This document shows positions 23,601-35,600 of a DNA stretch of 64,000 bases, piece after piece. Made by a program: the position numbers and the translations under genes. Below the pieces are notes generated by a model. It had not been told where the DNA came from, did not search any database, and saw nothing but the letters and a program-made list of their open reading frames with translations. The stretch is taken from positions 356,950 to 420,949 of the forward strand of contig VZRG01000435.1 of NCBI GenBank assembly GCA_013397435.1, written 5' to 3'. Source of the stretch: Erythrocercus mccallii. Taxonomy: Eukaryota > Chordata > Aves > Passeriformes > Dicruridae. Position 1 is the first letter of the stretch; every line of letters starts with the position of its first letter.

Positions 23601-24180
23601 ACTTCTTCTAATCTGTGGTTATAACACATTTCAAAGTGTCTCTTGTGGGGAGAGCTGCTGCTTCCTCATTCTTGCCTTTTTACTTGGTTGCTAATACAGC
23701 ATATTTGATCTCATTTGAAAGATGAATTTGCAGTTTACAGAAGGGCTGATGTAGAATCTCACAAGTAAGACCTACCTGGGATTTAAAAAAAACAACTGTA
23801 CTGCAAATAGGCTGTGCCATAGTATTTGCAGCATTCCTACTGAATCAGGTTCTATAAACAATAGAGTCCAGTCACATCTGATAATGTAGAAGCTACAGTT
23901 GCTTACTTTGGCCTTATCAGATATGGCTCATCAACAAAGTTGGGGTGGGAAATAAACACCAAGTATCATCAAGAAAATACTAAACTTTACCCTGAGGGAA
24001 GTGGAAAAAATTTTGATTTTTAATTGAGAACATTAGCAGAGCTAGGCTTTCTTACAGACTTCCTGTTTTATATAAAGTTTTGCTCAAAGCAATATAATAT
24101 AGCTACCATTTGTTACTTTGATTGTAATCTCTCATACTTTATTGTGAGACCATGACAAACTTTGTCTTTTCCATGGTGAT
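17651..24180. other. Unique AT-rich stretch
   Basis: I see no gene and no recognisable mobile element across 6.5 kb. It has an AT-only patch at 18005-18095, and a short duplicated 13-mer GATTCTCATAATG (about 20723-20752, 3-base gap). Open frames are all under 130 codons without domain features. Confidence 0.4.
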
Positions 24181-24393
24181 CACAGAATCACAGGATGAAC
24201 TAGGTTGCAAAAAGACATTTGAGATCATCAAATCCAACCTATGACGTAACACCACCTCATCAACTCATCCCTGGCATTGAGTGCCACATCCAGTCTTGTT
24301 CTAGACGTGTCCAGGGATGGTGACTCCACCACCTCCCAGGGTAGATGATCCCAGTGCCCAATCCTCTTTCAGTGAGGAATTTTTTCCTGATGT

Positions 24394-25439
24394 CTAATCT
24401 AAGCTTCCCCTGATGCAGCTTAAAAGACTGTGGCCTCTCATTCTGTCAGTGGTTGCCTGTGAGAAGAGACTGACCTCCACCTGACTGCACTCACCATTCA
24501 GGAGGTTGTAGAGAGCAATAAGGTCACCTCTGAGTCTCCTTTTCTCCAGGCTAAACAACCCCAGCTCCCTCAGCCGTTCATCATAGGGTTTGTGTTCCAG
24601 GCCCCTCACCAGCCTCCTTGCCTCCTCTGGGTGCACTCAAACATCTCAAGGTCCTTCCCAAACTGAGGGACCAGAACTGGACACAGCACTCAAGGTGTGC
24701 CCTCATCAGTGCCAGGTACAGGGGAAGAATGACCTCCCTGCTCCTGGTGGCCACACTGTTCCTGATCCAGGCCAGGATGCCATTGGCCTCCTTGGCCACC
24801 AGGGCACACTGCTGGCTCATGTTCAGCTGCTGTCACCAGTGCCCCCAGGTCCCTTTCTGCCTGGGCACTCTCCAGCCACACTGTCCCACTGTAGCACTGC
24901 AGGGGTTGTTGTGGCCAAAGTGCAGGGCTCAGCACCTGGTCTTGTTAAACTTCATCTTATTGGACTCTGCACATCTATCCAGCCTGTCTAGGTGCCTTTG
25001 CAGAGCCCTTTTACCCTCCAACAGATCTACACATGCTCCCAGCTTGGTGTCATCTGCAAATTTACTGATGGTGGACTCAATCCTCTCATCCAGATCATCA
25101 ATGAAGATATTAAACAGAACTGGCCCCAGCACAGATCCCTGAGGGACAACATTGGTGACTGTCCCCAGTTGGGTGCAGCACCATTCACCACCACTCTCTG
25201 GGCCTGGCCATCCAGCCAGTTCCTAACTCAGCAAAGAGTGCCCCTGTCCAAGCCATGGGCTTCCAGCTTTTCCAGGAATATGCTGTAGGGGACAGTGTCA
25301 AAGGCTTTGCTGGAGTCCAGGTAGGCAACATCCACATCCTTTCCCACATCCACCAGACAGATCACCTGGTCATAAAGGGAGATCAGCTGGTTAAAGCACA
25401 ATGTGCCCCTCCTAAACCCATGCTGGCTGGGTCTGATCC
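24394..25439 (-). pseudogene. CR1 ORF2, C-terminal reverse transcriptase part
   Basis: In three minus frames the CR1 reverse transcriptase can be followed. At 24929-25132 is the polymerase core: VLFNIFIDDLDE, then FADDTK with the catalytic Asp pair, then LDRLDRCAE. At 24581-24820 is the following segment, with the family pattern of a His-Leu-Glu-Cys-Cys-Val-Gln-Phe-Trp stretch. At 24394-24636 is the C-terminal part (RLRELGLFSLEKRRLRGDLI). The frame changes between these pieces show frameshifts. In life the enzyme copies its own RNA at a nicked chromosomal site. The catalytic Asp pair survives, but the reading frame does not. Confidence 0.9.
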
Positions 25440-25444
25440 CCTGA
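25440..25444. repeat. Left target duplication of the 928-bp solo LTR
   Basis: CCTGA here matches CCTGG at 26373-26377. The CR1 source sequence at this site ends in G, so this copy has one later G-to-A change. Confidence 0.8.
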
Positions 25445-26372
25445 TGTCAGAGACTGAAATAGTTCATGACTTAAACGTTGATAGAAAATTTTGCTCATTA
25501 TAGCAAAAACTGTGTAAAGAAGCTACAACCACAGAAACCTCCTTGAAGAACTTTGGACCATAAGCCAAACTGCTGAGATTAAAGAGAAACCTCTTCGTGA
25601 TTCATCTCAGGCCTGGGGAGAAATAAACAAGGCTGAGGGAAAGGAATGCATCCGCAAGAGAGCCAAACACAGCAGAAATTCTTTCCTGTCTGGGTTTGGG
25701 GTGGGGGAGACCACAGCCCACAGAAGCCAGGTTTACACAGCCTCCCCTGAAACAGGGGTGGGGGGAGGAGATTTTGGGTTTAACCTCTGGTTAGAGGCAA
25801 TGACCCATCCTCCCTTACACAAACTGGCCCAGCTGTGAAACCCCCAACCCCAGGAAGGCCACATCCATGGGACATTCACATGAGAGGCAGCTGAGGGGTT
25901 ATCATGGTCCATCAAAGGCCCCCAAAGCACTCCCCAGAGTCATTCCTGAAGCCTTGTACCACAGCACTGCATGTGACACAACAAACCCAGGGTCTGTTGT
26001 AAGAGACAATGGCAAACTGCCCCTGACCAGAGAGGTGCCTGGGTTTTCCTACCTGGCCTGAGTGTATATTAACTCATCATATTCTATACTTTTTGGGGGA
26101 ACCTTCACCAACAAGAAGACCAGCTGAGGAGGATCAATGGAATGTCACTGGCATCCACAAAGTGGTGATATTTTCCTCATTCTGTCTTTGTTACTCTCTT
26201 TCTGTCCCTCCTCACCTCTCTTCTATTTTTTTTCTCTTGCTTTTTCTCTCCTCTCTTTCTCTCATATTTACTATCAAATAAAATCCATATTATTGTCACT
26301 GGCATATGGTCTCGTTTGCACCTTAATTTGGGCAGAGGCATTTCTAATAATTTTAATAACTGGATCATGACA
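25445..26372 (+). mobile_element. Solo LTR, ERVL-like, inserted in the CR1
   Basis: This 928-bp insertion starts TGTCAGAG and ends ATCATGACA, so it has TG/CA ends within a short inverted repeat (TGTCA/TGACA). A 5-bp target duplication (CCTGA/CCTGG) fits the ERVL class. On the plus strand it has a TATA-like GTGTATATTAAC (26062-26073), a long pyrimidine tract (about 26175-26270) and AATAAA (26276-26281). This gives a U3-R-U5 order. No internal viral sequence remains, so the two LTRs of an original provirus recombined to leave one. CR1 reverse transcriptase sequence resumes directly on both sides. Confidence 0.9.
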
Positions 26373-26377
26373 CCTGG
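26373..26377. repeat. Right target duplication of the 928-bp solo LTR
   Basis: CCTGG, the unaltered copy of the 5-bp target; CR1 sequence continues from here. Confidence 0.8.
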
Positions 26378-27300
26378 CCATCCTGCAGGTGCCATGTGAT
26401 GGCAGTCAAGATGATCTGTTCCATAACATTGCTGGGCACCAAGGTCTAGCTGACAGGTGTGTACTTTCCTGGATCCTCTTTCTGGCCCTTGTTGTGGATG
26501 AGCGTCACACTGGGCAGCTTCCAGTCATCTGGGACCTCCCTGGTGAGCCAGGACTGATGGTAAAGGGTGGAAAGAGGCTTTGCAAGCTCATCTGCAGCTC
26601 CCTCATCACCCTAGGATAGATCCCATCTGGTCCCGTAGATTTATGGGACATCCAAGCAGCTCAGCAGTTCTCTGACTGCCTCCTCCTGGGTAACAGGGGG
26701 ACCATTCTTCTCCCTGACACCATCTACCAGCCCAGGAGGACAGTTGTGCTGAGGACAACCTGTCCTCTGTTGAAAATTGAGGCAAAGAAGATGTTAAGTG
26801 CCTCTTCCTTTTTCTCACCTTTGGTTGCTAGATTCCCTCTTGCATCTAATAGAGAATGAAGGTTGTCCTTGCCCTTTTGCCATTAAGGTATTTATAAAAT
26901 ATTTTTTATTTTCCTTCACAGAAGTGGCTAGATTGAGTTCTAACTAGGCTTTTGCCTGTCTAATTTTTTTCCTACATGACCTAGCAACTCCTGAGATAGC
27001 AACTCCTAGCATTTCCTGAGATACCTGACCCTCCTTCAAAAGGTGATGCACCCTCTTTTTTTTCTTTAGTTCCCTCAAAAGCTCCTTGCCCATCCAGGAC
27101 AGTTGTTTTCCTCGTTGGTTCATCTTTCAGCACATAGGATCAGTCTGTTCCTGTGCCTTCAAGATTTCTGTTTTGAAGCATGCCCATCCTTCCTGGATTC
27201 CTTTGTTTTTGAAGGCTGCTTCCAAAATAAGTGTCTTGAATAGGCCAAAGTCTGCCCTCTGGAAGTCTAGTGTGTAACTTTTATTGATGATTTATTGTTT
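26378..27300 (-). pseudogene. CR1 ORF2, N-terminal reverse transcriptase and linker
   Basis: The minus strand continues the reverse transcriptase upstream of the LTR insertion. It covers the finger region near 26378-26700 and then the linker to the endonuclease (26800-27300). A local duplication of GATTTATTGTTT around 27288-27325 is a late change inside the linker. Stops in all frames show decay. This part aligns collinearly with the CR1 plan but is less conserved than the core. Confidence 0.8.
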
Positions 27301-27960
27301 ACTTATTGAAGATTTATTGTTTCACTAAATATTGAAAGCTCTATAATTTCATGATCACTGTACCCCAGATGGCCTCCAACCACCACATCTCCCACTAGCT
27401 CATCTCTGTTTGCAAACAACAACATAATCTAACATAGTCCCACCCCTTATAGGCTTGCTCACCAGCTGTGACAAGAAGCTCTCCTCCATACACTTTAAGG
27501 ACCTCCTGGACCGCCTCTTTTCTGCTGTATTGAGTTCCCAGGAGATATTTGGCAGGTTAAAGTCTTCTACAAGAACAAGGTGATCTTGAAGCATCCTCCA
27601 GCTGCTTGTAGAATAAGTCATCCACCTCTTCATCCAGGTTGGATGTCAGCCTTGTTGGCCTTCCCCTTAATTCTTACCCATAGGCACTTGACCTTATCAT
27701 CATTAATCTCAATTTCCATGGCATCAAGAGCTCTAATATAAAGAGCAACCCCTCCACCTCTTCTCCCTCTCCTGTCTCTTCTGAAGAGCTTGTAGCCATC
27801 CAGTGCAGCAATCCAGTTATGTGAGTCATCCCACTACATTTCTGTGATGGTGACTATGTCATAGCTTTCTTGCTGTACCATGACTTCTAGCTTCTCTTCT
27901 TTTCTACCCACTCTGTGTGCATTACTGTACATGCACTTCAGCTGAGCTGCTGATTTCACC
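27301..27960 (-). pseudogene. CR1 ORF2, endonuclease domain
   Basis: The apurinic-type endonuclease of CR1 nicks target DNA to prime reverse transcription. On the minus strand its start is near 27950. It reads on through the catalytic ITE motif and WDDSHNW, then GYKLFRRDRRGRRGGG (about 27750-27840), and later the block with Asp-Phe-Asn-Leu-Pro (27540-27560) and QLVSKPIRGG. A TAG stop sits right after ITEM, where the family has Trp (about 27835). The second part is open from 27633 to 27400. Domain order and motifs make the assignment secure; the protein is not functional. Confidence 0.85.
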
Positions 27961-28420
27961 CCTGACTGGCTTACCACCCTTGGGCTTCTTTCTGGAGAGC
28001 CTAGTTACACCTTTCCCCCTTCGAACCTAGTTTAAAGTCCTCTCAGTCCATCCCACCAATTCTTGGACTAGAATCCTTTTGTCCTTGATAGATAGATGGA
28101 GCTCATCCGGCTCCACCAGGCCAGGCGCTGTAAAAGTTGCCCCATGATCAAAGGACCCAAAATTCTGCTGATGGCACCAGCCCTTAAGCTACTTGATGAT
28201 CATGTGGATTCTCTTGCTCCTTTCATAATTTCTCCCTGCCACTGAAGGGACTGAGGAGAACACCTCCTGTGCTCCTGCCCCATCAACCACTCAACCCAGT
28301 GCTCTGAAGTCCCTTTTAATTGCGCTTGTGCTCTTCTTTTCAATCTCATCCCTGCCAGTCTGGAGTTTCAGCAGTGGGTAATAATCAGAGGGCCAAATCA
28401 GCCGAGGGAGTCTCTCAGTA
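27961..28420 (-). pseudogene. CR1 ORF1, C-terminal esterase part
   Basis: This is the downstream half of the CR1 ORF1 esterase-like (SGNH-type) domain. It runs on from the GDS block on the other side of the inserted LTR. On the minus strand it includes FGSFDHGATF and PGLVEPDELHLS (about 28090-28170), corresponding to the Asp-His block of the SGNH fold. In-frame stops occur near 28200 and 28310. The role of this domain in CR1 is thought to be lipid or membrane related, but is not established. Confidence 0.75.
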
Positions 28421-28426
28421 ATATCC
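28421..28426. repeat. Left target duplication of the 323-bp solo LTR
   Basis: ATATCC, identical to 28750-28755. Confidence 0.95.
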
Positions 28427-28749
28427 TGTCACAATCAGACTCAAAATGATCACACGGAGACTTGGAATCTTTCTGAGACACAGAGCAGAGGCCAAAAAAA
28501 CCGTTTTGTTTATTAATTTCCAATTTATACTTTTCAAAAGGTGACTGTGGATTGGAGGGTGGAATCCCCACCTCTCAACCACATTGGTCAAACACACTGT
28601 CAATCAACATTCTCTGCCCATCAAGAAGAATGTAAACAATGGCAGTATTTACAAAAACAATTCTTTGTTTATGTGAAAAAAGCATGAAAAAGTAAGAAAC
28701 TCTGACTCCAGTATGAAAATTCAGAAGGATAGGAAAATTCTGGGTGACA
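28427..28749 (-). mobile_element. Solo LTR, ERVK-like, short, inserted in CR1 ORF1
   Basis: This 323-bp insertion has TGTCAC...GTGACA ends and a perfect 6-bp target duplication (ATATCC), typical of ERVK/alpha-beta avian elements. On the minus strand it shows a TATA box (GTATAAATTGG, minus of 28523-28530 and neighbours), followed within about 10 bases by TTAATAAAC (minus of 28509-28514). The R region is therefore very short, as in avian alpharetrovirus-like LTRs. CR1 ORF1 continues on both sides. It is a different family from the 928-bp LTR. Confidence 0.92.
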
Positions 28750-28755
28750 ATATCC
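28750..28755. repeat. Right target duplication of the 323-bp solo LTR
   Basis: ATATCC, identical to 28421-28426. Confidence 0.95.
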
Positions 28756-29318
28756 TGTAGCCAGGCCCCAGGGAGACAACAGACCTCCCTGTGGGATGGG
28801 TCTGGTCGACATATGGGGTCCTCTGTTCCCCTCAGAAGGGAGTCACCTACTGACTACACGTCTTTTCTTTTTAATGTTAGATGTGGTGATCCATCTGACA
28901 GATGAGGTGTAATTGGGAGGCTCTCCAGGCAGATTATTTTCTTCAGTGTCATCTGGCTGACCCTCTGGATCCAGGGCCTTATACCTATTCTGAAGTGGCA
29001 CTTGGGTAGGTGATGGGGGTCGGGAGGAATTTTTATTACCTTCATGAGTAGGGACTCTTTTCTACTTCCCTTCACCTCTAGGTCACCTCCTTCTGCCTGA
29101 TGATAGGAGGCATGGGAGTCCTCTGACTCCTGGTGGGCTTCTCTCAGGGATGGATGGGTGAACATCCCCCAGTCTATTTCTCTTTCACTTTCCCTAATTC
29201 CCGCTAGCCTTTCTACTTCCTCTTTAAGCTCAGCCACCAGACAGAAGAGATCATTCACCTGTTTGCACCTCAGGCAGGCGTCTTTTGCACTGCTCCCTGA
29301 TGCTACTGACAGGCTCAA
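28756..29318 (-). pseudogene. CR1 ORF1, N-terminal coiled coil and start of esterase domain
   Basis: On the minus strand a 154-codon frame (29318-28854) holds a Cys-containing start (CLRCKQVNDLFCLVAELKEE) with a heptad-like coiled coil and IRESEREIDWG, typical of avian CR1 ORF1. A TAG at 28854-28856 closes the frame early. The same frame then continues with GDSLLRGTE (about 28830-28850), which contains the Gly-Asp-Ser nucleophile motif of the esterase domain. That domain is then split by the 323-bp LTR. Ancestral function is RNA binding/multimerisation plus esterase; the copy is dead. Confidence 0.85.
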
Positions 29319-29605
29319 ACACTCTTTACAGGAAGGGGTCTAGACAGATGCATCCTTCTTAGGGGGCTCTGTGTAGGTTGGTACTTTTGCTAGGTGTGGC
29401 TTTTTATCATTTGGTGACCATTCCTGAAAAGAAAAAAACAACCAACAAACTTAAAAATAAGGAAAAAACCCAAAACCCCAACACAAAGTAAATACCTCAA
29501 TAGCAGGAGGATGGCTGCAACCCTGCCTGCTTGCCCCTGCTGTGCCACGCCTTCAGGGATGTGCCACGCCCCTGCTTGCCTGCTCCTGCTCACGCTCCCT
29601 CGAGC
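29319..29605 (-). promoter_or_regulatory. CR1 5' untranslated region with internal promoter (inferred)
   Basis: GC-rich sequence with repeated GCAGGGGC and GTGGCAC motifs (29520-29590) lies just upstream of ORF1 on the minus strand. An A-rich patch separates the two (29420-29480). LINEs carry an internal promoter here. The left-to-right border with unique DNA is placed near 29605 by change of composition only. Confidence 0.5.
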
Positions 29606-32600
29606 CTGATTTTAATCACACCTCCGATAGCCAGAAAAAGCCCCTGAATGGCTAACAAGAGAAGAAGAGCCACGTTTTTCAGCATTAGGACATAACAGAA
29701 CTTTCAAAATCTCTCTCTGACAAAATTCCCTGGCTGAATTCTGAAATCTGTATTCTGTTATTTTCTGTATTAAGTGGAAGCCCATGTTATAAGAGTTCAT
29801 TTGAAATTGCTAAAACTCAGAAATATTCTACATGCCCAGCAATACGGTGGTTGTTTAGAAGTGCATGTATTTTTCTTCTGCGAACTTGACCAGGTGAGTT
29901 TCTGTTGACTTGGCTTGCTTTGTATCTTGAGTAAAATTAATTAGAAGTGAAGGCATTCTGAGTTACAAGTTGAGCATGCCAGGATACTGCAGATGTAGAG
30001 GTGATAGAAATGTACTATTTATATCCGTTGTTAATTGCAAAGTCACAACATGCAAATTTCTCACAGGCTTTCATGAGAGGTCAGTTGTAGAATGTTTCAG
30101 GGAGATATTTCCAAAATTATCAAGGCTGGATTAAAAAATTAATGTCAAAATAATAGCTTCCAAGCTGTGGGGGTTTTTGGAGGAACACTTGGTCTATATT
30201 GATCTACTAAGATTTTTATCATTGTAATGGAATATTACACTTTAGATAAGTTAAAAGTAATTAGAAAAATCCTGGCCTACTGCAATGAGCCCTTACAGAA
30301 CTGCAAAGAGAAGGCTCTACTTCGACTTATGTGTAAGGTGAAGTTTTTTTCATAGCACAAAATAACTGTCTTGTGAATTTGGTTTAGTTATGGGAAACAG
30401 GAGAGCTGGTAGTAAGTTGAAAAGTACCTGCAGAGAAGCTGATAATAAATTTTTAAACAAAAATGGAAAGAATATATATGGGCTGGGTTTTGTACTATAG
30501 CTACCCTAGTGAATTTATAATTCATGATATATCCTCACAGTTGGAAGTAGTTTTTGAAAGACTAAACCACTTTTTCTTTTACAACATTGTTAAAAAAAGA
30601 GATTATTACTTTTGAAAGTATAAGAATGTTCAGTTAAGAAAGTACTTGCTTGGAAAGTAACTGCTGTGACTCAGCATGTAGCTACAATGGCCTACTGGAG
30701 CTAAATGTAAAACAACCAATTGATGGCCTTGCATATCGTAAATTGTTACCTCCTGCAGCCCTTTTAAAGTAGTCGCTGTGGTGGCAGCATTTCTACTGGG
30801 TTTAGACTCCTCAAGCACTGCTCAAATGCAGGAGAACCATTGGTGTGAAAGGGATATGTTAGCAGAAACAGAGTTAGCTCTGAAGTTTCTTTGGCAGTAT
30901 GGCATAACTGCCTTCTGAGGTGGAAAAGAATGCAGAATTGCCACTTTTAAAGTTTTAGGTGACACTCTCAGCTGCTATCACCAATAAAAATGGAAGTTCA
31001 GGACTTGCCTGCAAGACCTTTCTTTGGGCTGAATTTTTGTCTCAGTCTGGCCTAATAACAGAGCCCACAAATTTTTATTTTAGAGCCTATAATACTTAGA
31101 GCCTGTAAATATTTTCTCCTCATTTCTCTCAGACCTTCATAAACTGCATTGCTGCTGCTTGATTTTATTCCTTTCCTGAGTGGTTTGTTTGGGTTTTTTC
31201 CCATCAGCTTATGTAAACTTGAGCTAAAGAGTGTAGTGTGGGGTTTACATTTTATTAAACAGCTTAAGGCAAAACCCCTTTATCCAATATCTAAACTTCC
31301 TGATCATATTAGTAGTGCCTTGTTCATACATCACAATATTTTATCATGCAGTACTGATGTTGCTTGTTTATTCAGCTTTTACTATAATACCTGTTAAATT
31401 GTAATGAACTCTTTGACCTAAGTTACCATTTTAATAAAGCTATGACATTTAAGACACAAGTCTAATGCCTTAGAATGCATGAGCCAAGGGCAGAATTTGT
31501 CTTCCCGCACAGCATTTATTCCAAAAGTAATAATTTCTGGTAAAAAGAAAATTAAAATGTGATGATGTGTATTTAAAGACATTAGGGTCGTGGTCATGGA
31601 GTGAATTGTTTGACTATAGTCCAAGTCTTTTCCAGCAGGCTGTCTTTGAGAAGTCTTTTTTTTCCTTCTATTTTTCTCCCTTGACAGTGGCTAAAAAAGT
31701 GAGCTTTAGGGAGAGCAGAAGGCTAGAGCAAGCCTGTAATGATTATTTGACAGAATATTCTCCCTCCCACTAACCATTTTCACTGTAGGACTTCTAAAGC
31801 TGAATTTGGTTTCTATTCATTTAATAGCTCATTTTGTTGTCAGGGAGCTGTCTGTAGAGGATCCACTATCACTGTGCCTTCTGTTGCAGATTTTGAGTCT
31901 CTCAAGCAATACTTCCCAACACCTCTGATTTCAGGGCTTCTCTGAGGAGAAGGGCACTGACCTGTTTTCCTCTGATATTTAAAGCCTCCCCTGTAAGTCC
32001 TCTGATACCAATACATACACCACTGAATGGATGAAAAGAGATAAGAATAAACATCCTCAAAAACATCGTAACAGTGGATGAACAGTGAAATGATGTATTA
32101 TTCAGTGTTTGCACACAGTAGAATATTGTGCTTGTGTTCTGTCATTCTCATTGTAGTAGGTAATTGTGTGCCATATGCAAGTAGAGCAAGGTTGAAATAC
32201 AAGTATACCTGATGTCTGCAGTTTCCAGAAGAATGAACATTGTGTTGAGTTAGTGAATTTAATTCTGTTTCTGGAAGAAAAAAGAAGAGCAAAAATACTT
32301 TAATTTAGGAAAGTGAACAGGAACCCAAATTTCTTTGGAATTGAAGTCTTCCAAAGTTGCCTACTCTAAATAGTAAGTACAAAATCACTACTGTAGTGAT
32401 TTTTTGGTCTTTGCCCTACGAGCATGCTTATATGCATACAGATAAAAAAAATTTGCTACTTTAAAATGATAGTAGTAAACTGGGGATCTGATTTTACATG
32501 TGCCTACCATGTCTAAGCATACAGGCTATTTGTGAAGTGTTAATGCACTACTCATTTTCTGAAGTTACATGCATGTTCTTCACTGAAGGACTGGCTGAGG

Positions 32601-35600
32601 ACCTGAATTTTTGTGCTCAGTGGTTCCAGGAAGGTGTTGTGGATGCAATCTGTCATCTTTCTAGTGCCCGATGAAGGCCCTGTGTATCATTAGGAATAAA
32701 CAATGAAATCGAAATCTTCCTTGCAAAAAGCAGAGAAAAATGCTTAACATCTTTTGAAAGCAGTTGTAGCTAGCCTCTATTACAGGTTAGAAATAATTTA
32801 CAAGTTTTCTGTCTTTTCTGAGTGTAGGATTTTCTTAGCCTTGCAAAACAAGCTGTGAGAGATGGAGGAAGGAAGCATGAGAAACACGGGTAGATTGTTT
32901 TAAAGCATTGTGTTTTTAAGTTAAATTAAACTCAGATTTTCATATTGTTCTGCTAGAAATAAGAACGACTAACGTATGTTCCAATTTATTGGAGTTTTCT
33001 TTGAAAACATTTTTGCATGAGCTCAAGACAACTGTGCATTTGCTAGTCAAGAAATAAATTCACTTCCATTTTTCACTTGGATTCATTATCCTGCAGATCA
33101 CTGCAGTTGATATGGGAGATACAAGGTAACAATGCACTTTCTAAGTATCCCAAACCCCTCTGAATCAATTTTTTAGACCATACTTTTTCTGTTTTCTTGT
33201 TATGAGTGTCATTCTAGGGTGCTATGTCTATTTATTTGAAGTAACATGCAAATTTTACCTCAAGTAGTTTGAGTTCAAATAGTTCCAAGAACCACATTGA
33301 TTACAGTGAATTCTGAATCTTTGCTTAGGCTTATCTATAAAGAAAATGTTTCCTGAAATCTCTTATTTGAGAAGACTTAATGGTTACTGAATCTTTTTTG
33401 TTTACAACAAATAAAAACCTTACCCCAAAGGCTGCTTACTTGCTTACTGACTTGGGGGAAGTAATGTAATTGGAAAGAGTATTAAAATATATGCTGAAAC
33501 TGTTGCTGTAGTTCACAGAGTTTTTTTCAAATCTACTTTTCTCTTTTGGACATGGTTTAAATGTTTCAAAAAATATTTTGGTTCAGACAGTTCTGATATT
33601 TACTGTGTTACTTCCCCTGATCACCATTAACAGAATCACACAGCCCTGTCTTTTCCTTGTATATTAATTGCAATTTAATACAAATTCAAAGGACTTTTTG
33701 ACTTTTATCTACCTGGATATGTTCCTCATCTGGAGGTGAATTAGTAACTTGCACCTACTATTTTTCTTGCCTTCTAAGGAAAAATGATTTTGCTAAAATA
33801 TTTGAAAAGAATTTGAAACTAGTAAATGAAGCACAGGCATTGGCTGTGATGCCAGATGTATATTTCTCCACAATGACTGTTCTCTGCCTCTGGCCTTACC
33901 ACTGTTTGGAGGAGAAGTTGTCTCTTTGGCCTTTACATTCTTTATGCCTTCTTTATCAGGTTTTCTAACTGATTTGACAATTATTTCCAAGTTTGGTATT
34001 TAATTGTAGTAAGTTCATCATTCTTGTTTCATATTGGTTTTCAAGCTCTCCTGCTGTCTCATAGATGCCTGGCATGGGCTCAGTTTAAACTCTTCATTTA
34101 TATATTCCCCAGGGTTTGAAAGAAAACACAGAACCAGCATACCCTCTGTGATTGTATTACAGTTTCTAGGATAGTTAGACACTGCCAAGAAACAGCCTTT
34201 TCTACTGAGCACGACGTTCACTGTAACACGTATTAGAGAACCAAACAGGCCATTTGCAATCAATGGTGAAAAGCAGGATGCTAAGCTTCAGTGAGCACTC
34301 AGATGATTGTGGATCAATTGTGCAAAGAATTTGAGGTAAGTTAAAACAGCTTTTAGTATACTGGCTGTTTACATGAGTTTAATGCAGTGGATAAGCTGTT
34401 GATGCCTTTTGCAATTGCATTAGACCCTGTATCCATTCCAATCTCCTTGGGCGTAGTGCAAGGATCAGCACAGTGGTGTTTGTCTCTTCTGTAGCACTCA
34501 TCTCAAAACTGGCAGGGCGTGTGTAATGAACAGAGGGGGTCAGCTGCTGCCTCTTACAGGATGGGGTAAACCTTAACTGGGAACACAAGCCAGGTGCAAC
34601 TGGGTGTAGCACTGTGGGTATTTATTCTCTGAGTTAACCAGTACTCTGCCTCTCTGAGGGATTGGGAGGAAATGTAAGTGCTGCTGCTGCAGCAATTGTT
34701 TTTGGTTTTTTATTTGCCTTGAATTTAAGACGGTGATCTGGGCCTTGTATTGGAAATATCTACTCTATTAAGCAGTAAAGCTTAATTTGTCCTTATAATT
34801 TAATTAGTATGTGATTATAAACTCACTTAACTCAGGGGCTTATTTTCTTCACAAGATATGTGAGAAACCAAAACCTCTTCCTGAAACCTTATGGAGGAAT
34901 TATTTCCTAAATTGCATAATCCTACTGATCCTTTTTGGTGAGCATTCTCTGCCACCTATAGCAGTATCAGGTGTCTTGAGAGAAGACACATAATTTTATA
35001 GACTAAGAAGTGGTTTTTTCTTTTTTTGTTAGTTGTTTTTTAAGCAGCTGTTGTGTTTTTGGTATTTGCTTTTCACAGTAGTCTCATGCTGTGGCAGCTT
35101 TGTTCAAATATGTAATACCTGTATTGTTACATCAAGCAGCAGGAGTTTTTTTGTCAAAATGCTGGAATACCAGAATACATCTATACCTCTGTTTGTTGGG
35201 CTTTTGGTTTGTCATGAACCCACAACTCTGTACTATTGGGAATGACAGTACTGGCAATTAAAATCCTCTGAAAAAGGAGAGACAAAACATATTCTTCATA
35301 CTGTCACTAAAAGTTGGGAATAAGGCTCTCTAACACTGTAATTTTAGTATTAGAAAGTGGCATCACTATTATTTTCAGCAATGGGTGTAAGGGGGGTATT
35401 TGCCCCTAACCCACATAGAGCAGCTACCTAACAGATGGTTTTCCCCAAACTTGTTCATCTATCCTAAACATTCCTGCAAATTTTTTTACATATTTAAAGT
35501 ACTTCTAAAAGCTTATTTACATCAGAGTAGGGGTCTTTTGAGGATCTTGGTGGTTGTTTGGGAAGCATACCATTCATCAAATTACTCTTTTTTGGTCACA

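Larger units (their letters stand above)
24181..29605 (-). mobile_element. Near-full-length CR1 LINE, inactive, interrupted by two solo LTRs
   Basis: The whole stretch is one minus-strand CR1 non-LTR retrotransposon. The 3' end is at 24181 (minus reads CATCCTGTGATTCTGTG) and the 5' UTR ends near 29605. Without the two inserted LTRs and their target repeats it is about 4.2 kb, close to the full CR1 length. In transcription order it holds a GC-rich 5' UTR, ORF1 (coiled coil, then esterase-like domain), ORF2 (endonuclease, then reverse transcriptase) and the 3' tail. Collinear flanks resume exactly after each inserted LTR. Multiple stop codons and frameshifts make it a fossil. Most CR1 copies are 5'-truncated, so one that reaches the 5' UTR is uncommon. 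Confidence 0.9.

Noticed and set aside
24590..25142. 133- and 174-codon plus-strand frames
   Set aside because: They are exact antisense shadows of the CR1 reverse transcriptase.
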